Numbered from the stretch's first letter, positions 1 through 10,155 are shown. The stretch is 64,000 bases of DNA from Aquanectria penicillioides (GCA_003415625.1 PYIU01000005.1:67001-131000), one strand, 5' to 3'. The notes: generated by a model from the letters alone, not told the origin. A program made the numbers and translations.

Positions 1-735
1 CTGAGTCAGCACAAGTACGCAGATGACCTGCTCTTCACAGACGCCGCCTTCAAGTTTGAGGACATCAAAGTTCCAATCCTCAGTGTGGCAAACTGGATGG
101 GTATCATGTTGCACCTCCGAGGAAATGTTCGAGGGTTTCTGCGAGCAGGCTCCGAGCTCAAATGCCTCCGGTTCATTACTGATCGCCACTACTTGCCTTT
201 CTATTATCCTGAAGAGGTCGAAGTTCAGCCAAGCTTCCTGGACGCCTTTTTGAAAGATGAAGACAGGATAGGATGGGCAACCAAAGGGGCCATCCCACCT
301 ATTAACATGGTTGTGCGGAAGGACAACGTGGGTTTCAATGACCATCTGGCGAGAAACGGTTTTCGCGAAGACAGGAGAGCGGATGGCCTTTGCAAGGAAC
401 GAAATATGCCGATATTTTTCTCACAGCAGACAAACAACTCCAATTCTCCAAGCCAGCATGTCCTCAAACGGCCATGGCAAGCTATTCAGCTTTTGGATAT
501 GACGACGATTCTAGTGTGTCTTTTCAATCACAGCCATTTGAAAAAGAAGTGGAGATTACTAGCTATATTGTTGCACATCTCAATGTCTCGATTAGTCAAC
601 TCAAATCTGGAAACATTCCTAGTGATACGGATATATTTTTGAATCTCTGTCACATCTCGGCCGACGGCGCAGAGGTTCTATACACTGGATCCGCTGGTGA
701 AGGTGTGCCCATATTGAAAGTCGGAGTGCTAGGGA
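1..735 (+). pseudogene. CocE/NonD-type alpha/beta hydrolase, 3' fragment, frameshifted
   Basis: The frame open from the window edge encodes the C-terminal half of a CocE/NonD (X-Pro dipeptidyl-peptidase-like) hydrolase. A stretch with VPILSVANW, then LHLRGN and FITDRHYLPFYYPEEV leads into a short lid-like region. At about 346-350 the similarity jumps to another frame (motif GTKYADIF at about 393-416). This fits the loss of one C from a short C run. The second frame then shows the usual C-terminal jelly-roll words (DIFLNLCHIS, VLYTGSAG) up to about 715, after which the sequence decays and stops at about 797. The 5' half lies outside the window. The family normally acts on esters or amides through a Ser-Asp-His triad. 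The lesion is seen directly; the family call is from memory of conserved motifs. Confidence 0.62.
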
Positions 736-1267
736 AATTGCACAGCTGGATAAGATTCCTAACCTATCTTAAATTCTACGTATTTGTATCATATTAGTCT
801 TCACTCGTCCCTGAAAATCAAGATCGAAACTTTTCAGCCTCCGCTTTGTGACTACCCTAGAGTTGATAATGCAACTAGAGTGGGGCAACGGCCAAAAATT
901 ACTGGCTAGCTTTGACCAATAGGAAACTCTGTTTCTTCGGCCGAACCTGGTCAAGTCCGGACCTCCGAACCGGTGTTCTCATGACCGATTACGAGGTGGT
1001 TGGGCATTGGCGGGAGTCTCGGAAGGTAGCTCCCCCGAATTTAGACCTTGGTCTGCAAGTAACAAGGCCATCATCCTTTGTCTCAGTGGCTAGGCACTCT
1101 ATCTGGCACCTGCTCGTTCTCAAAAGCGCCCTATCGGTGTTTCCAGAGTGAACCCTGTAGTCCCATGAACGATCATAACAGCTGAGTCATCGGTTTCGGC
1201 TCCAAGACACCGGCTGGGCTCAATCGGACTCGATCACTAGGCAATCAGAGTCTCTCCTACCCAAGCC
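736..1267. other. Intergenic region before the first Zn2Cys6 gene
   Basis: No gene is recognised. The stretch holds an inverted CCAAT word at about 914 and several CCG/CGG half-sites near 939-975, including a perfect 10-bp palindrome TTCGGCCGAA. These could be promoter elements of the regulator starting at 1268, but this is inference from position only. Confidence 0.4.
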
Positions 1268-3858
1268 ATGCTCATCCAGACTGAGCTAGGCGATAAGATG
1301 GCTCGAATGTTATCAAGCAAAGAACTTATCTCGAATGACCATTCAGTTGATGCCGAGTCTGCCACACCTAGGAGACAGCCTGTTGGTAGTGATGATGCCC
1401 CAAGTTCAATCACTGCCTGCCAACGATGCCGCGACCAGAAGGTGATTTCCCTAGATTCATCTATGAATAGCGTTGACTCTCCCTCATTTGCAGCTGAAAT
1501 GCAATCGAGAACGCCCGATCTGTGTCCGATGTAGACGGCTTCATGCTGTCTGTTTCTACCCCCCTCCGACTGATCGGAAGCGGCCAAGAATCGAACGCAA
1601 CCCGACAAGCCCTATGCTCCGGAGGAAGAAAAGGCCCATTGTTAGCACTACGACTAACAGCTTTTCTGCAAGGCAAAATGATGACAGAAACTTTTCATGC
1701 GGAAAGACTCAGCCATCGTCAAGAAATCGCCCAATCTCGTTCAATTCGCCGTTGAGGAACCTACTTGATGTAGAGCCATTGGCTTCAACCGGTCCACAGG
1801 ACCACACCATAAGCGCAAAATTAGCAAATATCTCATCAACTGTGAGTTATATATCGATGTTTTGTGACATTTTTTATATCCGACATCTACCAAAGCTTAG
1901 CTCACTGATATCTTTATAGACTTATCCAGTTCACCTACGTAATCACCATCCAGCCTTGGCCTACGCTGGGGCAGCATCGTCTGCTTTGCCTTCACGAGCT
2001 GCAGGTCTCGCGTTGCTCTAGATTTATTTTTTCTCGAATCTACAATGCACACTTGCTCTTTCACAAGCCTCTCCTGTTTCAAGAGTATCTCGAGGAAAAA
2101 CTACCCAACTATCTTTTGAGAGCGATTTTTGCTTTGGCGTCATTGTTAGCTTCAGAGTCTCACAAAGTGTGAAATTTGTGCTAATTGCTTCAAGGTTTCT
2201 TGCGGCAAATTCGGACCCGGCTCGTTTGAGGTCCGCCGAGTTTTCGGAGCTTGAGGCTCTGAGTGCTTTTCACGATCGCGGCCTGCCTTGGGCGGAAGAG
2301 GCGATGAGAGAAACCATGTCACTCACAGTACAGGAGCTTTCGCTGACTATGATACAAACCCTAGAGTGCTTGGTAATATACTGGTTCGGTGTCGGAAATT
2401 CTAAAAATGGCGATATCTGCCTCGGTATACGGTCGTCCTCCTTGTCTCGATGATTGCGACTGACTTTTGGTTAGTCTTAGCATATCGGAGTTGTTTTATT
2501 TCACAATACGGCCAACATGGGACACCCAAACCAGATCTAAAATCCGAGATGAAACGGCGATGCCTCTGGGCTGCATGGTCATCCATGTGTATTACAGTTC
2601 AGACGTAAGCCCATCTTCGTTCAGCATGGTCGGACATGGCCAATGTGCCATTGCCTGGCCGCATTCAAAACTCCTCGAGGGGTTGGGAGATTGAAATTAG
2701 TCGGCATATGAACGCTGATTGGCGACCCATCTACTTCGATAACCGTGACGCAACTCCCCGCGAGCCTGTAGTTGCCATGCTAGTGAGGATGGTTGGTATA
2801 TGGTAAGGGGGCTCGACACCAATATGTTCAATCTAACACGTAGCTCAGGGCCAAAGTCCAACAATTTGTTTCCGAGTCCTCAACCTTCGCGTCCAATCAA
2901 AGAGTCGAAAAGCTGGCGGATTTATTACAGCGACTAGAATCACTCTGGGACGAAAGGCCATATTCAAGCCATCTAAACTGGAGCAGGATTGATGTTTCCG
3001 AGTCTCTGCATCAACGGTTGTTAGTTGATGGCCTGCACCACATGTGCCAGATGACACTTCACTCAACCCTAGTGCCATTGTTTTCAGGCTCACCAACGGA
3101 TCAATCAATAGAGGCCGGGCTGGTGCAGAAAAGCGCAAAATCCGTATTACGCTTTGCAGATTTGTTTGCGGCCTTACTGCAGCCATATTGTGATGGCGAC
3201 TACGACATTACGTGCATTTGCCCACATTTAGCGTATGGTGCATTCATGACAGGTGTTGTCTTTCTGTCACTCGAAATGTCGACTCGAAGTAAGATGCCAA
3301 ACGGATTGCAAATAAGTTGCGAGGGCCAGAACAGCCGCATGTCTTATGTTAAGGGAATAATTCATCTTATGGATGCTCTTGGTTCGCATTGGAATGTTTT
3401 ACACAGTGCAGTGAGTGATTCAAGTTCATGTCAAGCGAAAATCCTTTCCTAATTCTCAACAGTTGGAAAAATTGCGAGATGCTGCCAAAGTGGTTACATC
3501 TGACGAGCTAGAGTTTCGCACAGAGCCGAGGACTCCCATCACTGCGGCCAATGAAGGGATAATATCTTCTTCGAACCCTCAGCATTCAACTTCAGCACCT
3601 TGCAATCAGCAGGCTCAACGATTATTTACTCCTGCGGCGATAAACCCATCGTCGAATCAAGGTGGGCATGATATCGAGTCCAGTGTCAGCTTTCCGCCGT
3701 TGATGCTTCCTGATCAGAACTCGCATGAACCAACTGAGGCCATGTCGATAGACTCTTTTTATGAGTCACCGGAGTGTGACTGGTGGAATACAATAATTCC
3801 CGATATGGGGCTGGGCCAGACAGTCGACCTCGGACCAGGGTTTCTTCTTTTCTCTTAG
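1268..3858 (+). CDS. Zn2Cys6 fungal transcription factor, apparently disrupted
   Basis: A C6 binuclear zinc cluster is assembled across an intron at 1442-1493: CQRCRDQK is joined to LKCNRERPICVRCRR, giving the spacing of GAL4-type domains. A fungal_trans-type middle region follows (RIYNAHLLFHKP, LRAIFALASL, RLRSAEFSELEALSAFHDRG, WAAWSSMCITVQT). Probable introns lie at 1842-1919, about 2145-2194, 2425-2474, 2803-2848 and 3411-3462, and the last exon ends at 3858. Two places do not read cleanly. Around 2000-2035 the LPSRAAGLALL frame meets TAG and the next homologous words lie in another frame. At 2606-2608 an in-frame TAA separates VQT from the words SDMANVPLPGRIQ in the same frame. An alternative acceptor at 1929 keeps the first region open. 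The gene is probably a recent pseudogene or needs sequence correction. Such proteins are nuclear and bind CGG-containing sites. Confidence 0.6.
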
Positions 3859-4331
3859 TATTGGAAGAGTGGAATTATGATTTGGAGCTCTATAGACCTA
3901 TTTAGTAGAGAGGCAGTTTATTTATGTGCGGCCAACATCAATCCCATCTGAGGAAAACATGGATGCCGCATAGTTACAATTGTAAACTTTAATGCGAGTA
4001 TCACAATCGGCTTCTTAGCTAGTGTTTCAGCAACGTTTGGTCGACAGCCAATAGTCTTGGCCGAGATTCGGCGGACGTATTCACAAATTGTAAATATCTC
4101 ATAGTGTTGACTGCCGAAATGCGGCGGAAGCGTGAAAGTGGGATCTAATTCGGCCGGGCTGCTGTCGAAGACTGACTTCAAATTTCAGGGATCAAGGCAG
4201 TAAAGTGCATAAATTGGCCTCCTGCCCCGTCGCTTCTCCAACCAAATTAAACAAAATCGTGCATCTTTTCAAATCAACGACTTTCAATTCCAGTTCCTTA
4301 CCTCAGCCTAATCATCCACACTGCCGCTAAC
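3859..4331. other. Intergenic region, 473 bp
   Basis: This is the 3' flank of the Zn2Cys6 gene and the promoter of the NmrA-like gene. A pyrimidine-rich stretch just before the ATG at 4332 is typical of fungal leaders. I see no further gene or repeat. Confidence 0.4.
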
Positions 4332-5525
4332 ATGGTCAAGATTGCAATCGCTGGTGGATCTGGCAGTACGGTTATTTACCTCGTTTAGGACCAGGTGCTG
4401 ATACTTTTTTGGTAGATGTCGCTCAAGAGATTGTTGATGCGCTCGTGGCAGCAAAAAAGCATGATATTCTAATCTTGTCGAGAAAGGTTGTGATGAAGTT
4501 GCTGCATCATGAAGGTTGGAAGTCTAACGAGATTAGGATGCTCCCACAGTGATGCCCGGAGTCACATGGGTAAAGGTTGACTATGAAAACGCCTCGAAGC
4601 TGGCAGAAGTACTGCATGATGTACACACCGTGCTTTCCTTTATTGTCGTTCATTTAGACCCAGGCAACGTTTCGCAGAGGCACTTGATTGATGCTTCGGT
4701 TCAAGCTGGTGTGAAGCGATTCGCGCCGAGTGAGTGGGCGGCGTAAGCTACACGTTTGCAAAAATTTAATACCTGCTAATTTTGAAAGGTCTTCCTCAGA
4801 ACACATGAGCTGGTATGCTGGTAAGACAGAGATTCGACAATACCTTGAGGCTTTGAACAAAGATAAGAAGGTTCGACCTACAGACACCAGGACATAGCCG
4901 TCAACTAACACATCTAGGTTCTTGAGTATTCACTGTTCCAGGCAGGGTTATTTGTGAATTATTTCACCTATCCCTACAACACCACCAAGCATGTCGCTCC
5001 CATCGAAACTCCATTCGACTTCAAGAACCGCCGCGCTCTTACGATAGAGGGCGGCGAGGGTGATTTGATCACACTTACCGCGGTTGAGGATCTGGCCAAT
5101 GTTGTGGTACAAGCTGTTGATTATCCTGGCGAGTGGCCTATTATTGGGGGTGTCAAAGGCACTGAGCTTACGATAGGGCAACTGATTGCCATGGGCGAGA
5201 AAATTCGTGGTGCGTTTGCCAATGCCTAATATGCAGGCAATGCTAACTAGGGAACAACCAAGGTGGAACCTTCACGGTGGACAAGTTGAAGGCTGGTGAG
5301 CTAAAGGTTGGAGATGTGAAAGCAACTTGGCTGCCCGACGCTGGCCACCCGGCCTTTACGCCCGAGGAGTTCAAGGCAATGTCCGCGATGCTCATGTCTG
5401 GCATTCTGTTGGGAATTTCTGCAGGGGCCATGAACGTCTCGGATGAGTGGAATCAGCTTCTGCCAAATTATAGGTTCAGGCAAGCCGAGGAGTTCTTGAC
5501 CGAGGCCTGGCATGGCAAGCCTTAG
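4332..5525 (+). CDS. NmrA-like / isoflavone-reductase-type NAD(P)-binding protein
   Basis: A Rossmann-fold reductase-like protein of about 324 residues in six exons: 4332-4365, 4416-4514, 4550-4742, 4789-4870, 4918-5209 and 5251-5525. The N-terminus MVKIAIAGGSG joined to NVAQEI gives the glycine-rich dinucleotide-binding loop. Later come the family words GVKRFAPSEWA, SWYAGKTEIRQYL and FVNYFTYPYNTTKH, and a C-terminal LLPNYRFRQAEEFL. NmrA-like proteins bind NAD(P) and act either as reductases or as redox-sensing regulators; the sequence does not decide which. Joined exons keep phase throughout, but the second intron would be only 35 nt (4515-4549, with a CTAAC branch word), so that donor is uncertain. 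The stop lies about 70 bp before a TA-flanked inverted-repeat element, which may alter its 3' end. Confidence 0.8.
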
Positions 5526-5593
5526 GCTTTCAAGTGGCACGAAGTGGCAGATTCAAGGATAAACTCTAGCTGGTGTCAAGTTGTGCAGGGATA

Positions 5594-5632
5594 CGGTCGC
5601 ACATTAGCTAATGTTTGCACGAGTGCAAAATC
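5594..5632. repeat. Left terminal inverted repeat (39 bp)
   Basis: Outermost 39 bp of the element at 5594-6253, matching without mismatch the reverse complement of 6215-6253. It contains an internal near-palindrome around CATTAGCTAATG. Confidence 0.85.
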
Positions 5633-5708
5633 CCCACTTACCAAATGGCACACACACCACAATGTATGTAGCTCACATTATGCAGGTTGGCTGGTCTTCG
5701 CTTCACTG

Positions 5709-5740
5709 GGATATTGTATGCATATTTGCATACAATATCC
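5709..5740. repeat. Perfect hairpin inside the TIR element
   Basis: A 14-bp stem (GGATATTGTATGCA and its complement) encloses the 4-nt loop TATT. A second, imperfect inverted repeat built on CTAACCTAAAA follows at about 5747-5805. These may be structural parts of the element or nested insertions. Confidence 0.7.
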
Positions 5741-6214
5741 TTAGCTACTAACCTAAAATACTATAAGAAGGTGCTAGCTATTGTTTTAGGTTAGCTAGAA
5801 CTATTAACTAATGCCTCTATATATAATTACTTAATTAAGGCTTTTTAGGCTGCTGCTTATATGTAAGAAAAAAGTATTAAGATAAGGAAATAATTGTATG
5901 CACTTTAATTAATAATAATAGGGTTGTCTTAGGTTCCTTCCTTATCTAGCTCAATTGGCTTCTTTTTGGTCCCTAATCCCTTAAGGAGTTTAATTAGCCG
6001 GGCTTAGGATCCTAAGCTATTGCCCTAACTTCCGCCGCTAAAGCCGCCCCTACATACACTACCTATAGCCGAGTCCCTATTGTTGCACTAAGCAGCGCAA
6101 TCCGGCTGCTTATAATTGCTGCAGCAGCTATCGAAATGGCCTAGAAGGCAAATGCAGTAAGGGAAGGGACTTGCGTACGCGTCCCTATCCAGAATCATCT
6201 TGTTTTGATAAGAT

Positions 6215-6253
6215 GATTTTGCACTCGTGCAAACATTAGCTAATGTGCGACCG
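6215..6253. repeat. Right terminal inverted repeat (39 bp)
   Basis: Reverse complement of 5594-5632. The identity ends exactly where the adjacent TA duplication begins on the outside. Confidence 0.85.
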
Positions 6254-6283
6254 TACAGGGATGTAGCACTGATTATTCGTCCG

Positions 6284-6294
6284 CCGAAGTTCGG
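6284..6294. promoter_or_regulatory. CCGAA-N-TTCGG palindrome, distal copy
   Basis: CCGAAGTTCGG is a perfect 11-bp inverted repeat. It presents CCG and CGG triplets five bases apart, the everted arrangement many Zn2Cys6 dimers recognise. It lies 147 bp before the start of the regulator at 6441 and 30 bp outside the TIR element. Confidence 0.55.
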
Positions 6295-6360
6295 TCGAAG
6301 GGCCGATGCACTGTGGGGGCTCGGGGATGTGCGACTCAGCCTAGCTGCAATTAATCTCCC

Positions 6361-6371
6361 CCGAATTTCGG
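6361..6371. promoter_or_regulatory. CCGAA-N-TTCGG palindrome, proximal copy
   Basis: CCGAATTTCGG repeats the distal site with only the central base changed, 70 bp before the ATG at 6441. Two matched copies within 90 bp suggest a real operator, most simply for autoregulation by the adjacent Zn2Cys6 protein. The function is inferred. Confidence 0.55.
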
Positions 6372-6440
6372 GACACGGTGACACACCACCCACCTCTGTC
6401 TACGAACAACAGCCGTTCCCTATTCTTGACCTAAACTCGT

Positions 6441-8624
6441 ATGGCGCACCTAGAAGCCAGGAGTGAGCCCAGTAGCAAGCCTATGTCCAAGAGGAGAAAG
6501 ATCCGAAAGGGCACACAAAGCTGCTGGGAATGTAAACGACGCAAAATACGATGCACTTTCGCAGATCCCTCGAGCTTCATCTGCCAGGGCTGTAAGCGGC
6601 GCGGTACGACCTGCATCAGCCAAGAGTTTCCGGACGAGCCTTCATCCGCCCAGCAAGTTGAGGATCGGCTAGGTCAGGTGGAGATGACGATCAAAGAGCT
6701 GGCGAGGAAGCTCAACCACGAAGAGATGGAGTCGTCAGAACATTCATCTCAACTAGTATACGATGGTCAGTCGCCGGACGAGAGGCTAGGAACGGCAGCT
6801 TCAACAGCTTTCACAAACGACGCCGGTGGAATTCCTACACAAGCCAGTATATTCGCCCAGCTCTCTGCACAGTGGCCAAGTCAGAGGGATCTTGATTGCA
6901 TTTTGGGCGTTTCGATCGCTTTCTTGCCGACTGTTCAATCCTCACTCATGTCACCATTTTGCCATCCCGTGGAAAATAGCATGCCCTCACCGCGGGAAAT
7001 ACTCCAGCTTCCCCCTTCTGGATCCCATCCGGTTTTAGTAGCGCAGAAGCTTTTACTGTTAGCATCGGCTCTCCAGGCGATTCAGTCGTGTTCCTCCGAT
7101 GAAGTTGGGGGTCTCAGCATCAACGGACGGAATACCATTATGTTCCGTGCGCTCAACACGGCCCATACCTTGGTGACGTGCAATGAAGACCTTGTGGACA
7201 GCATCGAGGGCATAGAATGCCTTTTAATGGAGTGTTTGTTCCATGACAGGGCTGGGAATCTCCGCCGCTCTTGGTTGGCGATCCGCAAGGCTATCCTAGC
7301 AGCTCAGTTGATGCGCCTATCCAGCGGGGGAAAAAAAACAGTGCAACCGGACATTCAACCCTCTGTCGATCCCGTCAACATCTGGTTTCGCCTCATCCAG
7401 ATGGATCGCTACCTCTCGTTGATGCTGGGGCTTGATCCAGGCTCTTTTGACAACTCCTTTGCAACCCCCGAAGCATTGCGCGGCTGTTCGCCCATGGAGC
7501 ACATGCAGCGCATTCAATGCGTGGCTGCAGGACGAATGCTCCAACGAAATCAACAACCCGAAGAGGATGAGCTGTCCGTGACTGAATCTATTGACAAAAT
7601 GCTACATGAAGCTTCCTCCTTTATGCCACCAAAATGGTGGCTTCCTCCCAACGCAGGTGGCGATTGTGAGGCATTGAGCGAGACAAATCGCATTATGGGA
7701 TTGTTAGCCCACCATCATTTGCTCGCACGACTCCATTTACCTTATCTCCTCCGGTTCTCGGCTACCGGAGAGTACGACTACAACAAGATAACGGCAATCA
7801 CCGCAAGTCGTGAGGTATTGTCATGGTATGTATCCTTCCGCGGATCCAATTCGGCACACCCGTACTGCCGTGGTGCCGATTTCCTAGCATTCATTGCTAG
7901 CACAATGCTTTGCATAGCGCATATCGAGGCTCGCCGTCAATTTGGAGTAAGTAGTATAAACCAGAGTATCTCAAAAGGCAATGTTGTTTTCAGCTTCCTT
8001 GTTCATCAACGTCTTGCAGACCGTGGCATGATGGAGCGCACGCTTGAGAGCATGAGAATGATGGCCCGGGATGGATCGGTCAATATTTACGAAGAGATTT
8101 CTAGGATTATGGGATATCTTCTTGAGATTGAGGCTGAATCTGCCGCTGGTGAGGTTTGCACAACCACCACCGAGAACCAACTCGGATCCAGAAGCGGCCT
8201 GGATGAAGGTGGCAAAGCTCTACGCATCTGTATCCCATATTTCGGGACCATCCGAGTTGAGCGCAGTGGTATCTCAAAATCCGAATTTAGAGAGATGGAA
8301 GTGTCTGATCACAACGTATCATTGGGCACGCCAATTTCTACACATCATGGGGGCGAAGGAGAGATTTTAAACTCGATTGTCATTGCAGGATCACATACCC
8401 CGTTACCCAGCTCAGATTGGCAAACCATGCAATCTGATCTTCACCACACTGAAGTTGCAGAGCAATTAAGCGAAGAACATTACAATACTATCGACAGTTC
8501 GACTTCCAGCAGAGCTCACAACATACTACAGGTAAATGGAGACGACGTTGACGACTGGGCTCTGCAAGGTATCGATATGGCATTTTTCAGCAGCCTACTA
8601 GCTTCAAACGAAGCAAGTTACTAG
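6441..8624 (+). CDS. Zn2Cys6 fungal transcription factor, intact
   Basis: A 727-residue uninterrupted frame. The zinc cluster near residues 29-53 reads CWECKRRKIRC then CQGCKRRGTTC, preceded by basic residues (SKRRKIRKG). A heptad-like linker (VEDRLGQVEMTIKELARKL) after it probably mediates dimerisation. The middle holds fungal_trans features: NTIMFRALNTAH, a WLAIRKAILAAQLMRL segment matching the region that often precedes family position GL, and IWFRLIQMDRYLSLMLGL. The C-terminus ends in an acidic/hydrophobic stretch (DDWALQGIDMAFFSSLL) of the kind that can activate transcription. A GTAAGT at 7947 looks like a donor, but splicing there would break the frame, so no intron is called. Twin CCGAA-N-TTCGG sites precede it. 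Its neighbours are decayed, so its targets may be lost or lie elsewhere. Confidence 0.88.
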   Translation: MAHLEARSEPSSKPMSKRRKIRKGTQSCWECKRRKIRCTFADPSSFICQGCKRRGTTCISQEFPDEPSSAQQVEDRLGQVEMTIKELARKLNHEEMESSEHSSQLVYDGQSPDERLGTAASTAFTNDAGGIPTQASIFAQLSAQWPSQRDLDCILGVSIAFLPTVQSSLMSPFCHPVENSMPSPREILQLPPSGSHPVLVAQKLLLLASALQAIQSCSSDEVGGLSINGRNTIMFRALNTAHTLVTCNEDLVDSIEGIECLLMECLFHDRAGNLRRSWLAIRKAILAAQLMRLSSGGKKTVQPDIQPSVDPVNIWFRLIQMDRYLSLMLGLDPGSFDNSFATPEALRGCSPMEHMQRIQCVAAGRMLQRNQQPEEDELSVTESIDKMLHEASSFMPPKWWLPPNAGGDCEALSETNRIMGLLAHHHLLARLHLPYLLRFSATGEYDYNKITAITASREVLSWYVSFRGSNSAHPYCRGADFLAFIASTMLCIAHIEARRQFGVSSINQSISKGNVVFSFLVHQRLADRGMMERTLESMRMMARDGSVNIYEEISRIMGYLLEIEAESAAGEVCTTTTENQLGSRSGLDEGGKALRICIPYFGTIRVERSGISKSEFREMEVSDHNVSLGTPISTHHGGEGEILNSIVIAGSHTPLPSSDWQTMQSDLHHTEVAEQLSEEHYNTIDSSTSSRAHNILQVNGDDVDDWALQGIDMAFFSSLLASNEASY

Positions 8625-8827
8625 GATCTCAAATTTAGATGCATGTCAAGTCTCTGAATCTTTGGATAGTACAGCACAGACAAGACTTCTTCAATCGGCT
8701 GAACACTATTGTTTGTTAAATTGATGCCCGACAACCTGACTAGCCCACTGTCACAGTATTCGCATTCTAAACCGAGTGACTACAAGAATTGATGGGAACA
8801 TTGCATCTAGTTAGTTCTATTATACTT

Positions 8828-10055
8828 CTAACTTCGCTGAGACTGTGGCCATCTCAGAACATCAATCAGGTTACCTTAGAGGATGCTTCTCTTTCCAAAT
8901 TTGCCTAGAAAGGTTAAGCACATGAGTCCAGCAAGACATCCCTGTTAATCTTGCTGCCCTTTTAAACCATTGAGAGAACGATCCTCATAGTTGAGAATCT
9001 TCAGCTTCGCACGATGAGACAGTCGCGCACCTTTACCACGCCGTCTTGAAGCCATGATGTATCTAAACCATATATTCTCCGATAAAAGTAGATTTGGAGC
9101 GCATGTCGCGTGGCGTCGAGCAAGTTATTTAATGCGGCACCGCCCTCCCCTGCTTCTTCGCCCTGCAAATTGGTCTTTGGAACTTGCATGGCTGGTTGAT
9201 GTATCGCTCCAGAGCCTTGGCTCGTCCAAGGAATTCTGGCAAGTCCATACCCCCTGACGGGCCGTTCTGTTCCACGGCTTCCTTTTGCTTCCCGAGCAGG
9301 ACAACAGGCAAGAAAAGAACTGACCAGGCTTCTGGCCGTCCAGTAACCTTTGCGTCCGGGGCTCCCGGCCAAAGACCAAGCATCTAGTCCTCAAAATCGG
9401 CCTCATCGCCTTCTGGACTGCTGGCCTTTGATATCTCTTCGTCAAAGTTTTGCCAATTGGGCAGGCGAAAGGCCATGGTGTCTTCGGGGTAGGGCACCAC
9501 GCTGATAGACTTAATATCGTCGCGGACTCGATACCGATGTGTTGGATTTATGCCACGCATGCAGGTGCTCTCGTAGAGAATTCCCTCAGAACCGTAAACG
9601 TGACGCAGAAAACGGGCTTTGCGAGAGTTTTTCTGGGCTAAGCCCTCAAGTTTGATACATTTCTCAGCCTCGAGGAAGTAATATTCTTCCTCGTCGGCGT
9701 GACCAAGGAGTGTAGCTATCAGTGCCCTAATCTGCGTGGTCATTAGGACGTATTTATATTTATATATTTTTGGCTAGTTATACCCGTTGCTCATCATCAT
9801 ACTGAAATGCAGATGGGCTTGTTGCTTGTATATTTCACCTTGCTGCAGCCACTGCTGAGGCTGTTGTGGACCACCCAGGCAAAGAGCCCTGATTGCCATT
9901 ATGCCCTGAAAGGCACCCTGCCGGCGTGTTCTACCCCCTGAACCAGTGTCAATAAGGCTAAAGAATTCCCGATACGAGGAAGGAATAGTACGTGCCACTA
10001 CGTCTTTTCGTGTTGAACTGGCGTCAAGAAACCAAGCACGGTTGTCAAAAAGCAC
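8828..10055 (-). pseudogene. Fungal transcription factor (arca-like C6 family) pseudogene
   Basis: Reading the minus strand gives a chain of family words typical of the C-terminal two thirds of arca-like C6 regulators. In order: SLIDTGSGGRTRRQ and IMAIRALCLG (about 9970-9850), QIRALIATLLGH and FLEAEKCIKLEGLAQKNSRKAR (about 9735-9610), a GRPEAWSVLFLP segment (about 9345), EFLGRAKALERYIN (about 9240), ALQIYFYRRIYGLD (about 9090) and a tail with QIWKEK and WPQSQRS ending at about 8828. An in-frame TAG breaks the chain at 9774-9776, another at 9384-9386, and at least one frameshift occurs near 9150. No zinc cluster is visible upstream. A frame at 10156-10425 on the same strand may belong to it but is not recognised. 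It is clearly non-functional as a full protein. Confidence 0.7.
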
Positions 10056-10155
10056 TGGACGAGGAAGACTGCAGCTTGGGGTCCTGTATGGGAGGATTGC
10101 ATGTATGATGCTGGAGATAGCCAGATCTCATGCAAAGCGCTTGAGGAAAGATCTG

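Larger units (their letters stand above)
5594..6253. mobile_element. 660-bp TIR element flanked by TA (Tc1/mariner-pogo type, non-autonomous)
   Basis: Perfect 39-bp terminal inverted repeats begin CGGTCGCACATTAGCTAATG at 5594-5632 and return as the reverse complement at 6215-6253. Both ends abut a TA dinucleotide (5592-5593 and 6254-6255), as expected for a Tc1/mariner-superfamily target duplication; Fot1/pogo elements are the common fungal members. The 580-bp interior encodes no intact transposase. Its left part is rich in A, T and TA steps and has two internal hairpins; the right part is more GC-rich with TAG-interrupted alanine-rich frames. It sits between the NmrA-like gene and the next regulator. 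The identical TIRs suggest relatively recent insertion. Structure is seen directly; superfamily is inferred. Confidence 0.8.

Noticed and set aside
311..502. 63-codon frame overlapping the hydrolase
   Set aside because: It is a third frame of the same fragment without family motifs; the frameshift uses the other two.
7947..7993. GTAAGT..TTCAG candidate intron in the 727-residue regulator
   Set aside because: Its length (47 nt) would shift the frame and meet a stop, while the unspliced frame continues the family sequence.
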